From positions 1 to 6,990 of the forward strand of contig JACQVT010000939.1 in the NCBI GenBank assembly GCA_016209665.1: 6,990 bases of DNA, written 5' to 3'. This stretch comes from Planctomycetota bacterium (GTDB lineage: Bacteria; Planctomycetota; Phycisphaerae; UBA1845; PWPN01). Below are positions 1-6,537 of this stretch, piece by piece. The translations under genes were made by a program, and so were the position numbers. The notes beneath the pieces are model-generated. The model saw nothing but the letters and a program-made list of their open reading frames with translations. It was not told the origin of the DNA and made no database searches. Position 1 is the stretch's first letter; each line of letters starts with the position of its first letter.

Positions 1-143
1 GCGACCAGGAGCAGCGCCGGTTTTTCCAGGAGTTCGAGCAGACGGTCAAGACGCTCAACCGGTTTCTGGATTCCTCGGACCGGCACGTGCAGTTCCTGGC
101 GAAGAAGGCGGCCCACGTTGAGGACTACCTCCAGCAGCATTAA
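1..143 (+). CDS. C-terminal end of a helical hypothetical protein (5' end outside window)
   Basis: An open frame enters from the left edge (first full codon at position 3) and stops at TAA 141-143, giving the last 46 residues of a protein. The fragment is rich in Gln, Glu, Lys, Phe and Leu (it ends EDYLQQH) and has no Gly or Pro, so it should be almost wholly alpha-helical, perhaps coiled coil. No catalytic motif is visible and I do not recognise the family. The next gene starts only 3 bases after the stop, so this is very probably an upstream member of the same operon as the FtsK-like ATPase and may be a partner of it. The frame, its stop and the tight junction are seen directly; the functional link is inferred. 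Confidence 0.75.
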   Translation, partial: DQEQRRFFQEFEQTVKTLNRFLDSSDRHVQFLAKKAAHVEDYLQQH

Positions 144-146
144 GTC

Positions 147-794
147 ATGGGTACCAGCGCGAACGTCCAATCCATCGAATCCCTGAAGGAATTTCGGGTA
201 TCATTGTGTAAGTTCGTCGAGCTGGCCCGCAGTGCCCTGGGGGAGGCCGAGGCCGACTTGCAGCGGCACGCGAGCTGGTTGAGCGACGACCGCCAGCGGC
301 ACTGGAAGGGCGAGTTGGTCCGTCGCACCGAGGCGATGCGGCAGGCCAAGATGGCCCTGCTGGAAAAGAAGCTGCAAAAGACCTCGACGGGGGGCCGCCC
401 GTCGTGCGTGGACGAGGAGAAGGCCCTGGCGGCGGCCACGCGGCGGCTGGAGGAGGCACAGCAGAAGGGCGAGAACACGCGGCGGTGGATTCGGCAACTG
501 GACGAGAAGGTGTTCCAGTACAAGGGCCTGATCCAGTCGCTCAACCACGCCCTGGACGTGGACGCGGTCAACATCCTGGGCCTGCTGGACCGGATGATGG
601 CCGCCCTGGAAGCCTATGTGGCCCTCGCTCCGCCGCCGGGCGTGGAGGAGCTTCCGGAGCCGGGCCCGGAGGCGAGCATGGCCCGGCCGCCGGCCGACGA
701 TCGGATAACCGACGAGGACGACAAGGACGCGGAAGACCCCGAGGTTCCGCGCGGCGACGCCGAGTTGCCAAGTGGGGAGGACGACCAGGGATGA
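147..794 (+). CDS. Helical protein with acidic C-terminal tail, partner gene of FtsK-like ATPase
   Basis: This 215-residue protein has two parts. Residues 1-161 are strongly helical and charged, with Trp at 44, 53 and 114 and a helix ending in LEAYVAL; heptad-like spacing suggests an antiparallel helical bundle or coiled coil. Residues 162-215 are a Pro/Asp/Glu-rich, probably disordered acidic tail. There is no signal peptide, membrane segment or catalytic motif, so it should be cytoplasmic. ATG 147 is the first start after the upstream stop (141-143); there is no clear Shine-Dalgarno, which fits translational coupling. Its stop overlaps the next start as ATGA (791-794). From memory it resembles uncharacterised planctomycete proteins of similar length with a conserved helical core, but I cannot name a family. 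An adaptor, chaperone or structural role for the downstream ATPase is inference. An acidic tail could also be a docking or secretion signal. Confidence 0.85.
   Translation: MGTSANVQSIESLKEFRVSLCKFVELARSALGEAEADLQRHASWLSDDRQRHWKGELVRRTEAMRQAKMALLEKKLQKTSTGGRPSCVDEEKALAAATRRLEEAQQKGENTRRWIRQLDEKVFQYKGLIQSLNHALDVDAVNILGLLDRMMAALEAYVALAPPPGVEELPEPGPEASMARPPADDRITDEDDKDAEDPEVPRGDAELPSGEDDQG
774..780 (+). promoter_or_regulatory. Shine-Dalgarno for the 70-residue gene
   Basis: GGGGAGG lies inside the end of the preceding gene, 10 bases before ATG 791. It is the best ribosome binding site in the left cluster and decides the start of the short gene: the same frame is open further upstream to about 404, but that part is a shadow of the preceding gene. 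Confidence 0.6.
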
Positions 795-1003
795 GCATTA
801 ACTCCGCGCACAACCGGCTGAAGCGGGCCGAGCGCGACCTGGTGATCCGCTGGGAGGCCACGCAGCAGCACTGGCGCGACGAGAACGCCCGCCAGTTCGC
901 GGAGGAGCGTCTGGAGCCGCTGCTGGAGCGGGCGCGGGCCGCCCATGAGGCCCTGGTGCACCTGGAGGCGATACTGACCGGGCTGCGTCACGATTGTGAG
1001 TGA
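791..1003 (+). CDS. Small (70 aa) helical protein, WXG100-sized partner candidate
   Basis: The start ATG 791 overlaps the preceding stop (ATGA) and has a GGAGG ribosome binding site; the stop is TGA 1001-1003. The 70 residues are Arg/Glu/Ala/Leu-rich and predict two helices. Two tryptophans (W21, W28) sit in the middle, followed by the pattern W-x-D-x-x-A-x-x-F with LEPL shortly after (W28, D30, A33, F36, L41-L44). The second half is an amphipathic helix ending in HDCE. There is no signal peptide or membrane segment. Small helical proteins beside three-module FtsK-like ATPases recall ESAT-6/WXG100 proteins of type VII secretion, but the protein is shorter than the usual ~100 residues and lacks a W-x-G turn, so I do not assign it there. 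It overlaps the ATPase gene by 8 bases, which implies matched expression. The function is unknown; a partner or substrate role is inferred from context. Confidence 0.8.
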   Translation: MSINSAHNRLKRAERDLVIRWEATQQHWRDENARQFAEERLEPLLERARAAHEALVHLEAILTGLRHDCE

Positions 1004-4000
1004 CAACTATATGTCAGACCTGACGCCCCAGACCGACCCGTCCCCCGATGCCGCCGTCCACGAGCCGGCGGCGGAGGGACGCGACAGGCTTGGGGACGGC
1101 GGCCGGCGTAACCAACTCGCGTTACAGCGGACGGCCCTGGAGGGCTTCCTGCGGCTGCGGGCGAAAGTGGCCGAGGTCGAGAACGCCCGTCTGGAAAAGC
1201 AGCACGCCTCGGCCCGCGGTGCCCTGGACGGGGCCTACGGTCGGTTGCTCGAAGAACTCGAACGGCGATACCAGCAGACCGTCGCCAAGACCAACGATCG
1301 CTACGCGGGGTACCTGCGTTACGTCAAGGAGCAGTACGACGTCCAGATCGCCGCGTTGAAGGCCGAGTACGAGAAGCGCTGCCGCCGCACCGTCGACGAG
1401 GCGGAAACCGCCCTCCGCGACGCGAAGAAGGCGACGGAGCAGGAGGTCTGGCTGGCCGACAGCGTGGCCGAAGCCGCCCGCGAACAGGTCAAACGCGAGC
1501 GTGAAGCGCTCGGCCAGCAGGCCCCGGCGCTCACGCAGCGCCTCGACCAGGTTGAGGAGCGGGCTCACTGGGTGCTGCGCGATCTGGGATATCGGCCGCC
1601 GACCGACGCCGCGGATGAGCCGAGCGGTCAGCCTCCCGACGACGTGCCTGCGGATGAGACCGATGCCGCCGAGGCCATGGACGAACTGTACGAATCATGC
1701 GTCGATCAGCTCGACGAGCTGGAACGACTGTCTTTGCCGCGCCTGGTCACGGGGGTCACGCCGGTGCTGCTGGCCGGGCTGGTTTGTGTCCTGCTGGTGG
1801 GGGCGGCGGGGGCGGTGAGCCTGCTCGACGGCTCGGGCTACGTGGCGTTCGCCTGGGTGGGGTCGATGGCACTGCTGATCGACGTAGCGTTGTCGATTCT
1901 GGCCTTGCGGGCCCTTCGTCGCAAGGCTCAATCGCAGATGCGGGCGGTGGCCGTCCCGCTCCTCGCGACGTTGGCCCGGGCCCGGCAGGCGGTCGAGCGC
2001 CACGTGCACGCCCAGCAAACGCGCCTGGACCACCACGAGGCCCGGGCCCTGCATGTCCGCGAGGTCGAAATTCGCCGGGTGCGGGATCGCCACGAGGTTG
2101 TCCTCGCCGAGATCGAGGAGCGCCGCATCACGGGGCTGGCCCGACTCGAGGACACGCTGACCCGGGCGACCGGAGAACTCACCCGGCATCGGGACGCCGA
2201 GCAGCGTCGCATCGAGGATGAACACGCCGCCAACTTGGCCAGGCTGCACGAGGAGCGTCAGCGATTGCTGAACCGGCTAACGGCCCGCCGCGATCGCGAG
2301 ATTGATCGGATCGACCGCCGTCACGCGGCCGCCCGCCGGGTGATGGAGGACGCCTGGCGGGGGAACACGTCGCGGCTGGCCGAGCTGCTGCGCGAGTCCG
2401 ACCGGATCGAACGTCTCGCCCCCGCGTGGGATTCTCCCACGTGGCAAGACTACAAGCCGGCGAGCACGTTCCTGCCGGAGATTCGGTTCGGGCAACTGCA
2501 CGTTGACCTGTCGAAGCTGGCGACCTGCGTCCGGCGGAAGACCGGTTTCAACCCGAGCCCGGGCGACGGTCCGGCACCCGCCGCCGCCCGCGTGCCGGGT
2601 GTGCTCGAGTTACCCGACCACGGCTCGCTCCTGTTGCAGTCGGGCCAACAGGGCCGCGGGGAGGCCATCGGCGCCTTGCAGGCCGTCATGGTCCGCCTGC
2701 TCACCTCGCTGCCGCCGGGCCGAGTGCACTTCACCATCATCGACCCGGTGGGACTGGGCGAGAACTTCGCCGGTTTCATGCACCTGGCCGACTACGACGA
2801 TGCCCTCGTCAACGGCCGGATCTGGACGGAGAAGCAACACATCGAGCAGCGGCTGGGCGACCTGACCAACCACATGGAGAACGTCATCCAGAAATACCTC
2901 CGCAACGAGTTCGAGACCATCGACGCCTACAACGTTCAGGCCGGCGAGCTGGCCGAGCCGTATCGCTTCCTGGTCATCGCCGACTTTCCGGTCAACTTCA
3001 CCGACGAGGCCCTCCGCCGGCTGAGCAGCATCGTCAGCAGCGGGCCGCGGTGCGGCGTCTACACCCTCATCGCGCAGGACCAGCGGGTGCATCTGCCCCC
3101 CGAGATTCAGATCGAGGACGTGCAGGGCGCCAGCGTCTGCGTCCGCAACGCGGACGGCAAGTTTGTCTGGCAGGACGAGGTTCTCCGCCGGTTCCCGCTC
3201 ACGCTGGACTCACCGCCCGGGCAGGAGGCGCTGACCGCGTTGATGCACAAGGTGGGCCAGGCCGCCGGCCGGGCCAAGCGCGTCGAGGTGCCGTTCGAGT
3301 TCATCACGCCGCCTCCCGAGCAGGTCTGGGGGGCCTCGGCCGGCGAGGAAATCCGCGTGCCCATCGGCCGCACCGGCGCCGTCCGGCTTCAGGAGATGCG
3401 CCTGGGCCGCGGCGTGGCCCAGCACGCCCTGATCGCCGGCAAGACCGGCTCGGGCAAGTCGACGCTGCTGCACGTGCTCATCACCAACCTCGTCTTGTGG
3501 TATCCGCCCGACGAGGTCGAGTTCTACCTGATCGACTTCAAGAAGGGCGTGGAGTTCAAGACCTACGCGACGCACGAGCTGTTGCACGCCCGGGCCATCG
3601 CCATCGAATCCGACCGCGAGTTCGGCCTGAGCGTCTTGCACCGACTCGACGGCGAGATGGAGCGCCGCGGCGCACAGTTCCGGGCCGCCGGCGTCCAGGA
3701 CCTGCCCGGCTACCGTCAGGCCACCGGCCGAAAGCTGCCCCGCACGCTGCTGATCGTCGATGAGTTCCAGGTGTTCTTCTCCGAGGACGACAAGCTGGCC
3801 CAGGACGCGGGCATCCTCCTCGATCGGCTGGTGAGGCAGGGGCGGGCGTTCGGCATCCACGTGATCCTGGGCTCGCAGACGCTGGGCGGCACCTCGGGCC
3901 TGGCCCGCACCACGATCGGGCAGATGGCCGTCCGCATCGCCTTGCAGTGTTCGGAGATCGACTCGCAGCTCATCCTCGACGACGGCAACTCCGCCGCCCG

Positions 4001-5078
4001 ACTGCTCAGTCGGCCCGGCGAGGCCATCTACAACGATGCCGGCGGCCTGCTGCAAGGCAACAGCCCGTTTCAGACCGCGTGGCTGTCCGACGACCAGCGC
4101 GACGTCTACCTCGACCGGGTCGCGGCGCTGGTCCGCGGCCGCGCCGAGCAGTTCGGCGTCCAGGCCGACCCGCAGATCGTCTTCGAGGGCAACGCCCCCG
4201 CCGACCTGCGACGCAACCGCCCGCTGACGAGGCTGCTACACACTGCGCCGACCGCGTCACCCGATTCCCGAACCCCGAGCGAGCCCCGAACCCCGGTTCC
4301 CGATCCCCGGGTGTGGCTCGGCGAGGCCGTCGCCATCAAGGATCCCACCGCGGCGGTCCTTCGGCGGCAGATCGGGGCCAACCTGCTGCTCATCGGCCAG
4401 CGTGACGACGCGGCCCTGGCCATTCTGTCGGCGGCCCTGGTCGGGCTGGCGGTCCAGCAGACTGCGCAGTCCGCCGAGTTCATCGTGTTCGACGGCAGCG
4501 CGAGCGACTCGCCGCAGATGCTCCAGCACGTCGCGGCCGTCCTGCCGCAGCGGTCGCGCTTCGTCGAATACCGCCAGGTCGGCGAGGTGATGGCGGGACT
4601 GGCCACCGAACTGCGTCGCCGCCAGGCCGAGGGCGCTGCCGCCGACCCGTCGATCTACGTCCTGATCTACGGATTGCAGCGCTATCGCATGCTCCGCCGC
4701 AGCGAGGACAGCTTCAGCTTCTCGCACGGCAGCACCGACGAGAATGCCTCGCCTGCTCCCGAGAAGTTGTTCGCGGAAATCCTCCGCGACGGGCCGCCGC
4801 TGGGCATCCACGTCATCGCCTGGGCCGACACCCCCGCCACCGTCGAGCGGACGTTCGACCGCCAGACCCTGCGCGAGTTCGACAACCGCGTGCTGTTCCA
4901 GATGAGCGCCTCTGACTCCAGCAACCTGATCGACTCGCCGCTGGCCAACCGGCTGGGCTTCTATCGCGCGCTGTTTTTCAGCGAGGAACAGGGCCTGCTC
5001 GAGAAGTTCCGCCCCTACAGCCTGCCCGACCGGCAGTTCCTCGAGGAAACCGGCGCCCTGCTCGCAGGAAGAGGTTGA
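996..5078 (+). CDS. Membrane-anchored FtsK/SpoIIIE-like ATPase with coiled-coil arms and three tandem P-loop modules
   Basis: This 1360-residue protein should be a motor at the inner membrane, moving DNA or protein. In order it has: coiled coil (39-200); acidic linker (203-228); two transmembrane helices (about 254-276 and 282-304) joined by a short loop; a second coiled coil (305-475); then three FtsK-type modules. Module 1 (about 496-745) has a broken P-loop, GQQGRGEA at 550-557, with Glu in place of the catalytic Lys, and ADFP at the Walker B position. Module 2 (about 765-1085) is intact: GKTGSGKST at 815-823, LIDFKKGVEF (845-854), Walker B LLIVDE (918-923), sensor-like GSQT (959-962), and RPGEAIYN (from 1006). 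Module 3 (about 1106-1355) again lacks the motif (GQRDDAA at 1134; IYVLIYG at 1220). The start is GTG 996, overlapping the upstream gene by 8 bases; ATG 1011 is an in-frame alternative and neither has a clear ribosome site. FtsK's C-terminal winged-helix domain is absent. EccC/EssC also have three tandem modules, but a different N-terminus. Superfamily assignment is sure; the substrate is unknown. Confidence 0.95.
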   Translation: MSDNYMSDLTPQTDPSPDAAVHEPAAEGRDRLGDGGRRNQLALQRTALEGFLRLRAKVAEVENARLEKQHASARGALDGAYGRLLEELERRYQQTVAKTNDRYAGYLRYVKEQYDVQIAALKAEYEKRCRRTVDEAETALRDAKKATEQEVWLADSVAEAAREQVKREREALGQQAPALTQRLDQVEERAHWVLRDLGYRPPTDAADEPSGQPPDDVPADETDAAEAMDELYESCVDQLDELERLSLPRLVTGVTPVLLAGLVCVLLVGAAGAVSLLDGSGYVAFAWVGSMALLIDVALSILALRALRRKAQSQMRAVAVPLLATLARARQAVERHVHAQQTRLDHHEARALHVREVEIRRVRDRHEVVLAEIEERRITGLARLEDTLTRATGELTRHRDAEQRRIEDEHAANLARLHEERQRLLNRLTARRDREIDRIDRRHAAARRVMEDAWRGNTSRLAELLRESDRIERLAPAWDSPTWQDYKPASTFLPEIRFGQLHVDLSKLATCVRRKTGFNPSPGDGPAPAAARVPGVLELPDHGSLLLQSGQQGRGEAIGALQAVMVRLLTSLPPGRVHFTIIDPVGLGENFAGFMHLADYDDALVNGRIWTEKQHIEQRLGDLTNHMENVIQKYLRNEFETIDAYNVQAGELAEPYRFLVIADFPVNFTDEALRRLSSIVSSGPRCGVYTLIAQDQRVHLPPEIQIEDVQGASVCVRNADGKFVWQDEVLRRFPLTLDSPPGQEALTALMHKVGQAAGRAKRVEVPFEFITPPPEQVWGASAGEEIRVPIGRTGAVRLQEMRLGRGVAQHALIAGKTGSGKSTLLHVLITNLVLWYPPDEVEFYLIDFKKGVEFKTYATHELLHARAIAIESDREFGLSVLHRLDGEMERRGAQFRAAGVQDLPGYRQATGRKLPRTLLIVDEFQVFFSEDDKLAQDAGILLDRLVRQGRAFGIHVILGSQTLGGTSGLARTTIGQMAVRIALQCSEIDSQLILDDGNSAARLLSRPGEAIYNDAGGLLQGNSPFQTAWLSDDQRDVYLDRVAALVRGRAEQFGVQADPQIVFEGNAPADLRRNRPLTRLLHTAPTASPDSRTPSEPRTPVPDPRVWLGEAVAIKDPTAAVLRRQIGANLLLIGQRDDAALAILSAALVGLAVQQTAQSAEFIVFDGSASDSPQMLQHVAAVLPQRSRFVEYRQVGEVMAGLATELRRRQAEGAAADPSIYVLIYGLQRYRMLRRSEDSFSFSHGSTDENASPAPEKLFAEILRDGPPLGIHVIAWADTPATVERTFDRQTLREFDNRVLFQMSASDSSNLIDSPLANRLGFYRALFFSEEQGLLEKFRPYSLPDRQFLEETGALLAGRG
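4261..4309 (+). repeat. C-rich degenerate direct repeat inside the linker between ATPase modules 2 and 3
   Basis: The 11-mer CCCGAACCCCG occurs at 4267-4277 and again at 4285-4295, 18 bases apart, and TTCCCGA occurs at 4265-4271 and 4297-4303. The stretch encodes the Pro/Arg/Thr/Ser/Asp linker at about residues 1089-1105 of the FtsK-like ATPase, exactly between modules 2 and 3. The period of 18 keeps the frame. From memory, similar CGGGGTT/CCCGAA-type simple repeats are scattered in some planctomycete and verrucomicrobial genomes, so this may be an in-frame copy of a dispersed genomic repeat. Confidence 0.55.
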
Positions 5079-5104
5079 CAACAAATGTTATCTGGTGCAA
5101 GTAT
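5075..5104 (+). promoter_or_regulatory. Possible sigma70-type promoter overlapping the ATPase stop codon
   Basis: A perfect TTGACA (5075-5080) overlaps the TGA stop (5076-5078) of the ATPase gene. With an 18-base spacer it is followed by AAGTAT (5099-5104), only 3 of 6 matches to TATAAT but preceded by TG one base upstream (5096-5097), as in extended -10 promoters. It would drive the small ORF at 5095 poorly, because the transcript would begin inside it, but could drive the exported-protein gene at 5300 with a leader of roughly 190 bases. The -35 match is seen; promoter activity is inference. Confidence 0.3.
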
Positions 5105-5319
5105 GCACGAAGGAACTCAGGGATGGTGAATACGTTTGTGTCGCCCTTGGGAATCCGTTCTGGATCGAGAAGAATGTGACGAAAGTGGTTACATGCGAAA
5201 CCGGGATTGCGGAGCTACAGAAAACTCGGGATTACGATGGCCTGCTCTCACTCGAACATCGCCCGAGGCCTTGCGCCCGGAGCGATAAGGGAGACGCTGA
5301 TGATTCGCATAACGGTTAG
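5095..5319 (+). CDS. Small hypothetical ORF (74 codons) or gene remnant
   Basis: GTG 5095 opens a frame to TAG 5317-5319. Counting codon positions by hand gives about 62, 42 and 57 percent GC at positions 1, 2 and 3; the low second position is the pattern expected of coding DNA. The first 55 residues look protein-like (VCVALGNPFWIEKN, then EHRPRPC), with four cysteines. Against it: no Shine-Dalgarno before the GTG, an implausible polar tail, and a 20-base overlap with the well-supported start of the next gene at 5300. The same frame is open and reads sensibly a few codons upstream of the GTG, so it may be the remnant of a gene truncated at its 5' end rather than an intact one. I recognise no family. 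The base composition resembles the downstream gene, not the ATPase. Confidence 0.3.
   Translation: MQVCTKELRDGEYVCVALGNPFWIEKNVTKVVTCETGIAELQKTRDYDGLLSLEHRPRPCARSDKGDADDSHNG
5287..5293 (+). promoter_or_regulatory. Shine-Dalgarno deciding the start of the exported-protein gene
   Basis: AAGGGAG lies 6 bases before ATG 5300. It supports that start over the upstream in-frame ATGs at 5207 and 5237, which would bury the signal peptide more than 20 residues inside the protein. Confidence 0.6.
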
Positions 5320-6337
5320 GCAGATCATCTCACGCTGGGGGATTCTCTTCATTCTGCTGGGAGCGGCATCCCTGGCATCCGCGGGCGAGGATTCGTTCGG
5401 CCTGGAGGAATATGCCGCTGCCTGGAAGCACTACGCGAGGGTCGTCTCAGGACGATTCCAGATCCATGGCGCGTTTCGTCAATTCGGCCCTGCGGGCGCG
5501 GTCTTCTCTCGAGAGGCATCTTACAACATCACGATCTCTGGGACTCGAATACGCTTCGAGGTAGATGCTGAGCATCTCATCACAGGTGACGAAGGCCAGC
5601 TCGCGATGCTGTCTGGTCCGGATCAAGCGGATCGCATAGGCGAATCTCTCTCGTCTGGATCGCTCCGAAAAGAACGACAGAGGTTATTGTATGTGGAAAC
5701 CGAGGCACAGAACTACTTGTACTTGGATGACGGTCGTCAACTGCAAATCAAGACTAATCCCAGATCGGCCAAGAGCGCGGTCGAGTTCTTCGATCCGCGG
5801 ACTTTGGGTTTGGCCGGTGCGCCCCGCCCAGAGACAGTCGCCAACAAATCCATTGAGATTATCTCCAGCGCGATTCAGTCCTTGTCTGGGCGAAATGCAA
5901 TTCGCGTAGAGTTTCTCAACAAAGACAGTGTGCGCACGATCGTATGGCTTGACGAGGAGAGTAGGCTTGTTACCAGAATCGAGGGTGCGGCCCCTCTGGC
6001 TCAGGCCAACACTGTGACCGAGATTGAGTACCGATTGGATCCAGCCAGCAGCATACTCGTTCAACAGATGGCAACCACCCGGAACTACGAAGGAACCCGG
6101 CTTATCAGCGAGCGGGTCTGGACCGTTGCCAAGTCCGAGATCAACATGCCGATCGATCCGGAGGAGTTTATCCCGGAACGGTTCCATATGGCGAGGAATA
6201 CCACGGTATTCGATGACAGCAATCAACGGCTGGTGGCTCTTTGGAATGGAGAGGCGTTCGTTCGGCCAGGGAAGCCAGACCTCGACCCAGCCACAATGGA
6301 TTTCATCCATGGCTCTACAACCAAGCCGGCGCAATAG
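5300..6337 (+). CDS. Secreted/periplasmic hypothetical protein, possibly LolA-like beta-rich fold
   Basis: Starting at ATG 5300 the protein has 345 residues. It opens with a classic signal peptide: Arg-containing n-region, hydrophobic core about residues 13-25, and an A-S-A signal peptidase I site at 26-28, followed by GED. There is no lipobox cysteine and no further membrane segment, so it should be released into the periplasm or beyond. The mature part shows alternating beta-type stretches (RFQIHGAF, YNITISGTRIRFEV, NYLYLDDGRQLQI, AIRVEFLN, RTIVWLDEESRLVTRIEG), typical of half-barrel folds such as LolA/LolB-like proteins, and an FFDPRTLGL segment (163-171) that from memory recurs in uncharacterised exported planctomycete proteins. 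A lipoprotein- or lipid-binding role would be a guess. GC content is visibly lower, and codons such as AGG, ATA and CGA more frequent, than in the ATPase gene, so it is likely a separate transcription unit of different history. Confidence 0.88.
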   Translation: MIRITVRQIISRWGILFILLGAASLASAGEDSFGLEEYAAAWKHYARVVSGRFQIHGAFRQFGPAGAVFSREASYNITISGTRIRFEVDAEHLITGDEGQLAMLSGPDQADRIGESLSSGSLRKERQRLLYVETEAQNYLYLDDGRQLQIKTNPRSAKSAVEFFDPRTLGLAGAPRPETVANKSIEIISSAIQSLSGRNAIRVEFLNKDSVRTIVWLDEESRLVTRIEGAAPLAQANTVTEIEYRLDPASSILVQQMATTRNYEGTRLISERVWTVAKSEINMPIDPEEFIPERFHMARNTTVFDDSNQRLVALWNGEAFVRPGKPDLDPATMDFIHGSTTKPAQ

Positions 6338-6373
6338 TGCTGGGGCCCCGTCCCCTTTCCCGGCATCCTGCTG

Positions 6374-6414
6374 ACAATGCGCTGATTCGGCCGGTCCGAC
6401 ATTGTGGTTTTCTT
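6374..6414 (+). terminator. Probable rho-independent terminator after the exported-protein gene
   Basis: ACAATG (6374-6379) pairs with CATTGT (6400-6405), and inside it TCGG (6387-6390) pairs with CCGA (6396-6399) around the loop CCGGT; a 7-base bulge (6380-6386) interrupts the left arm. The hairpin is followed by the T-rich GGTTTTCTT (6406-6414). It lies 37 bases after the stop at 6337, in the gap between two convergent genes. No T-run follows on the minus strand, so it should work mainly for the plus-strand gene. I see no other clear structure in 6338-6537. The bulge lowers confidence. Confidence 0.42.
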
Positions 6415-6537
6415 GTCTCCTCCCGGTGGGCATGCGCAGTCAGGGGCCGTGTTGTTTCCCAGCGGTAAGTTGAGGCGGCCAGCGCTCAGTATCGGGGGGC
6501 GTGCGGGGGGCTGCCGGCATTTCCCGGTAGTTCCAAG

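Noticed and set aside
404..790. Upstream in-frame extension of the 70-residue gene
   Set aside because: The extension is Gly/Arg/Pro-rich out-of-frame sequence of the preceding gene. ATG 791 with GGAGG and the ATGA overlap is a far better start.
3210..4055. Long minus-strand open frame (281 codons) opposite ATPase module 2
   Set aside because: It lies wholly antisense to the conserved Walker A/B region; its product is low-complexity and matches no fold I recognise. It is expected from high-GC third positions.
791..5078. Calling the cluster a type VII secretion system outright
   Set aside because: Three tandem ATPase modules and small helical proteins fit, but no W-x-G turn, no FHA domain, no EccB/D/E or EssA/B-like membrane partner and no LXG-type effector is visible. 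It is kept as a hypothesis only.
996..5078. Calling the ATPase the chromosome-segregation FtsK
   Set aside because: It has two TM helices rather than four, coiled-coil arms rather than the usual linker, extra degenerate modules and no C-terminal winged-helix DNA-reading domain.
4257..5084. Long minus-strand open frame (275 codons) opposite ATPase module 3
   Set aside because: Antisense shadow of a frame with clear FtsK-like sequence; no ribosome site or recognisable protein content.
5207..5299. N-terminal extension of the exported protein
   Set aside because: It would place 31 residues before a well-formed signal peptide and ignore the AAGGGAG site 6 bases before ATG 5300.
5684..6433. Minus-strand open frame (249 codons) opposite the exported-protein gene
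   Set aside because: It overlaps the gene with signal peptide and ribosome site, runs through the probable terminator, and encodes nothing recognisable.
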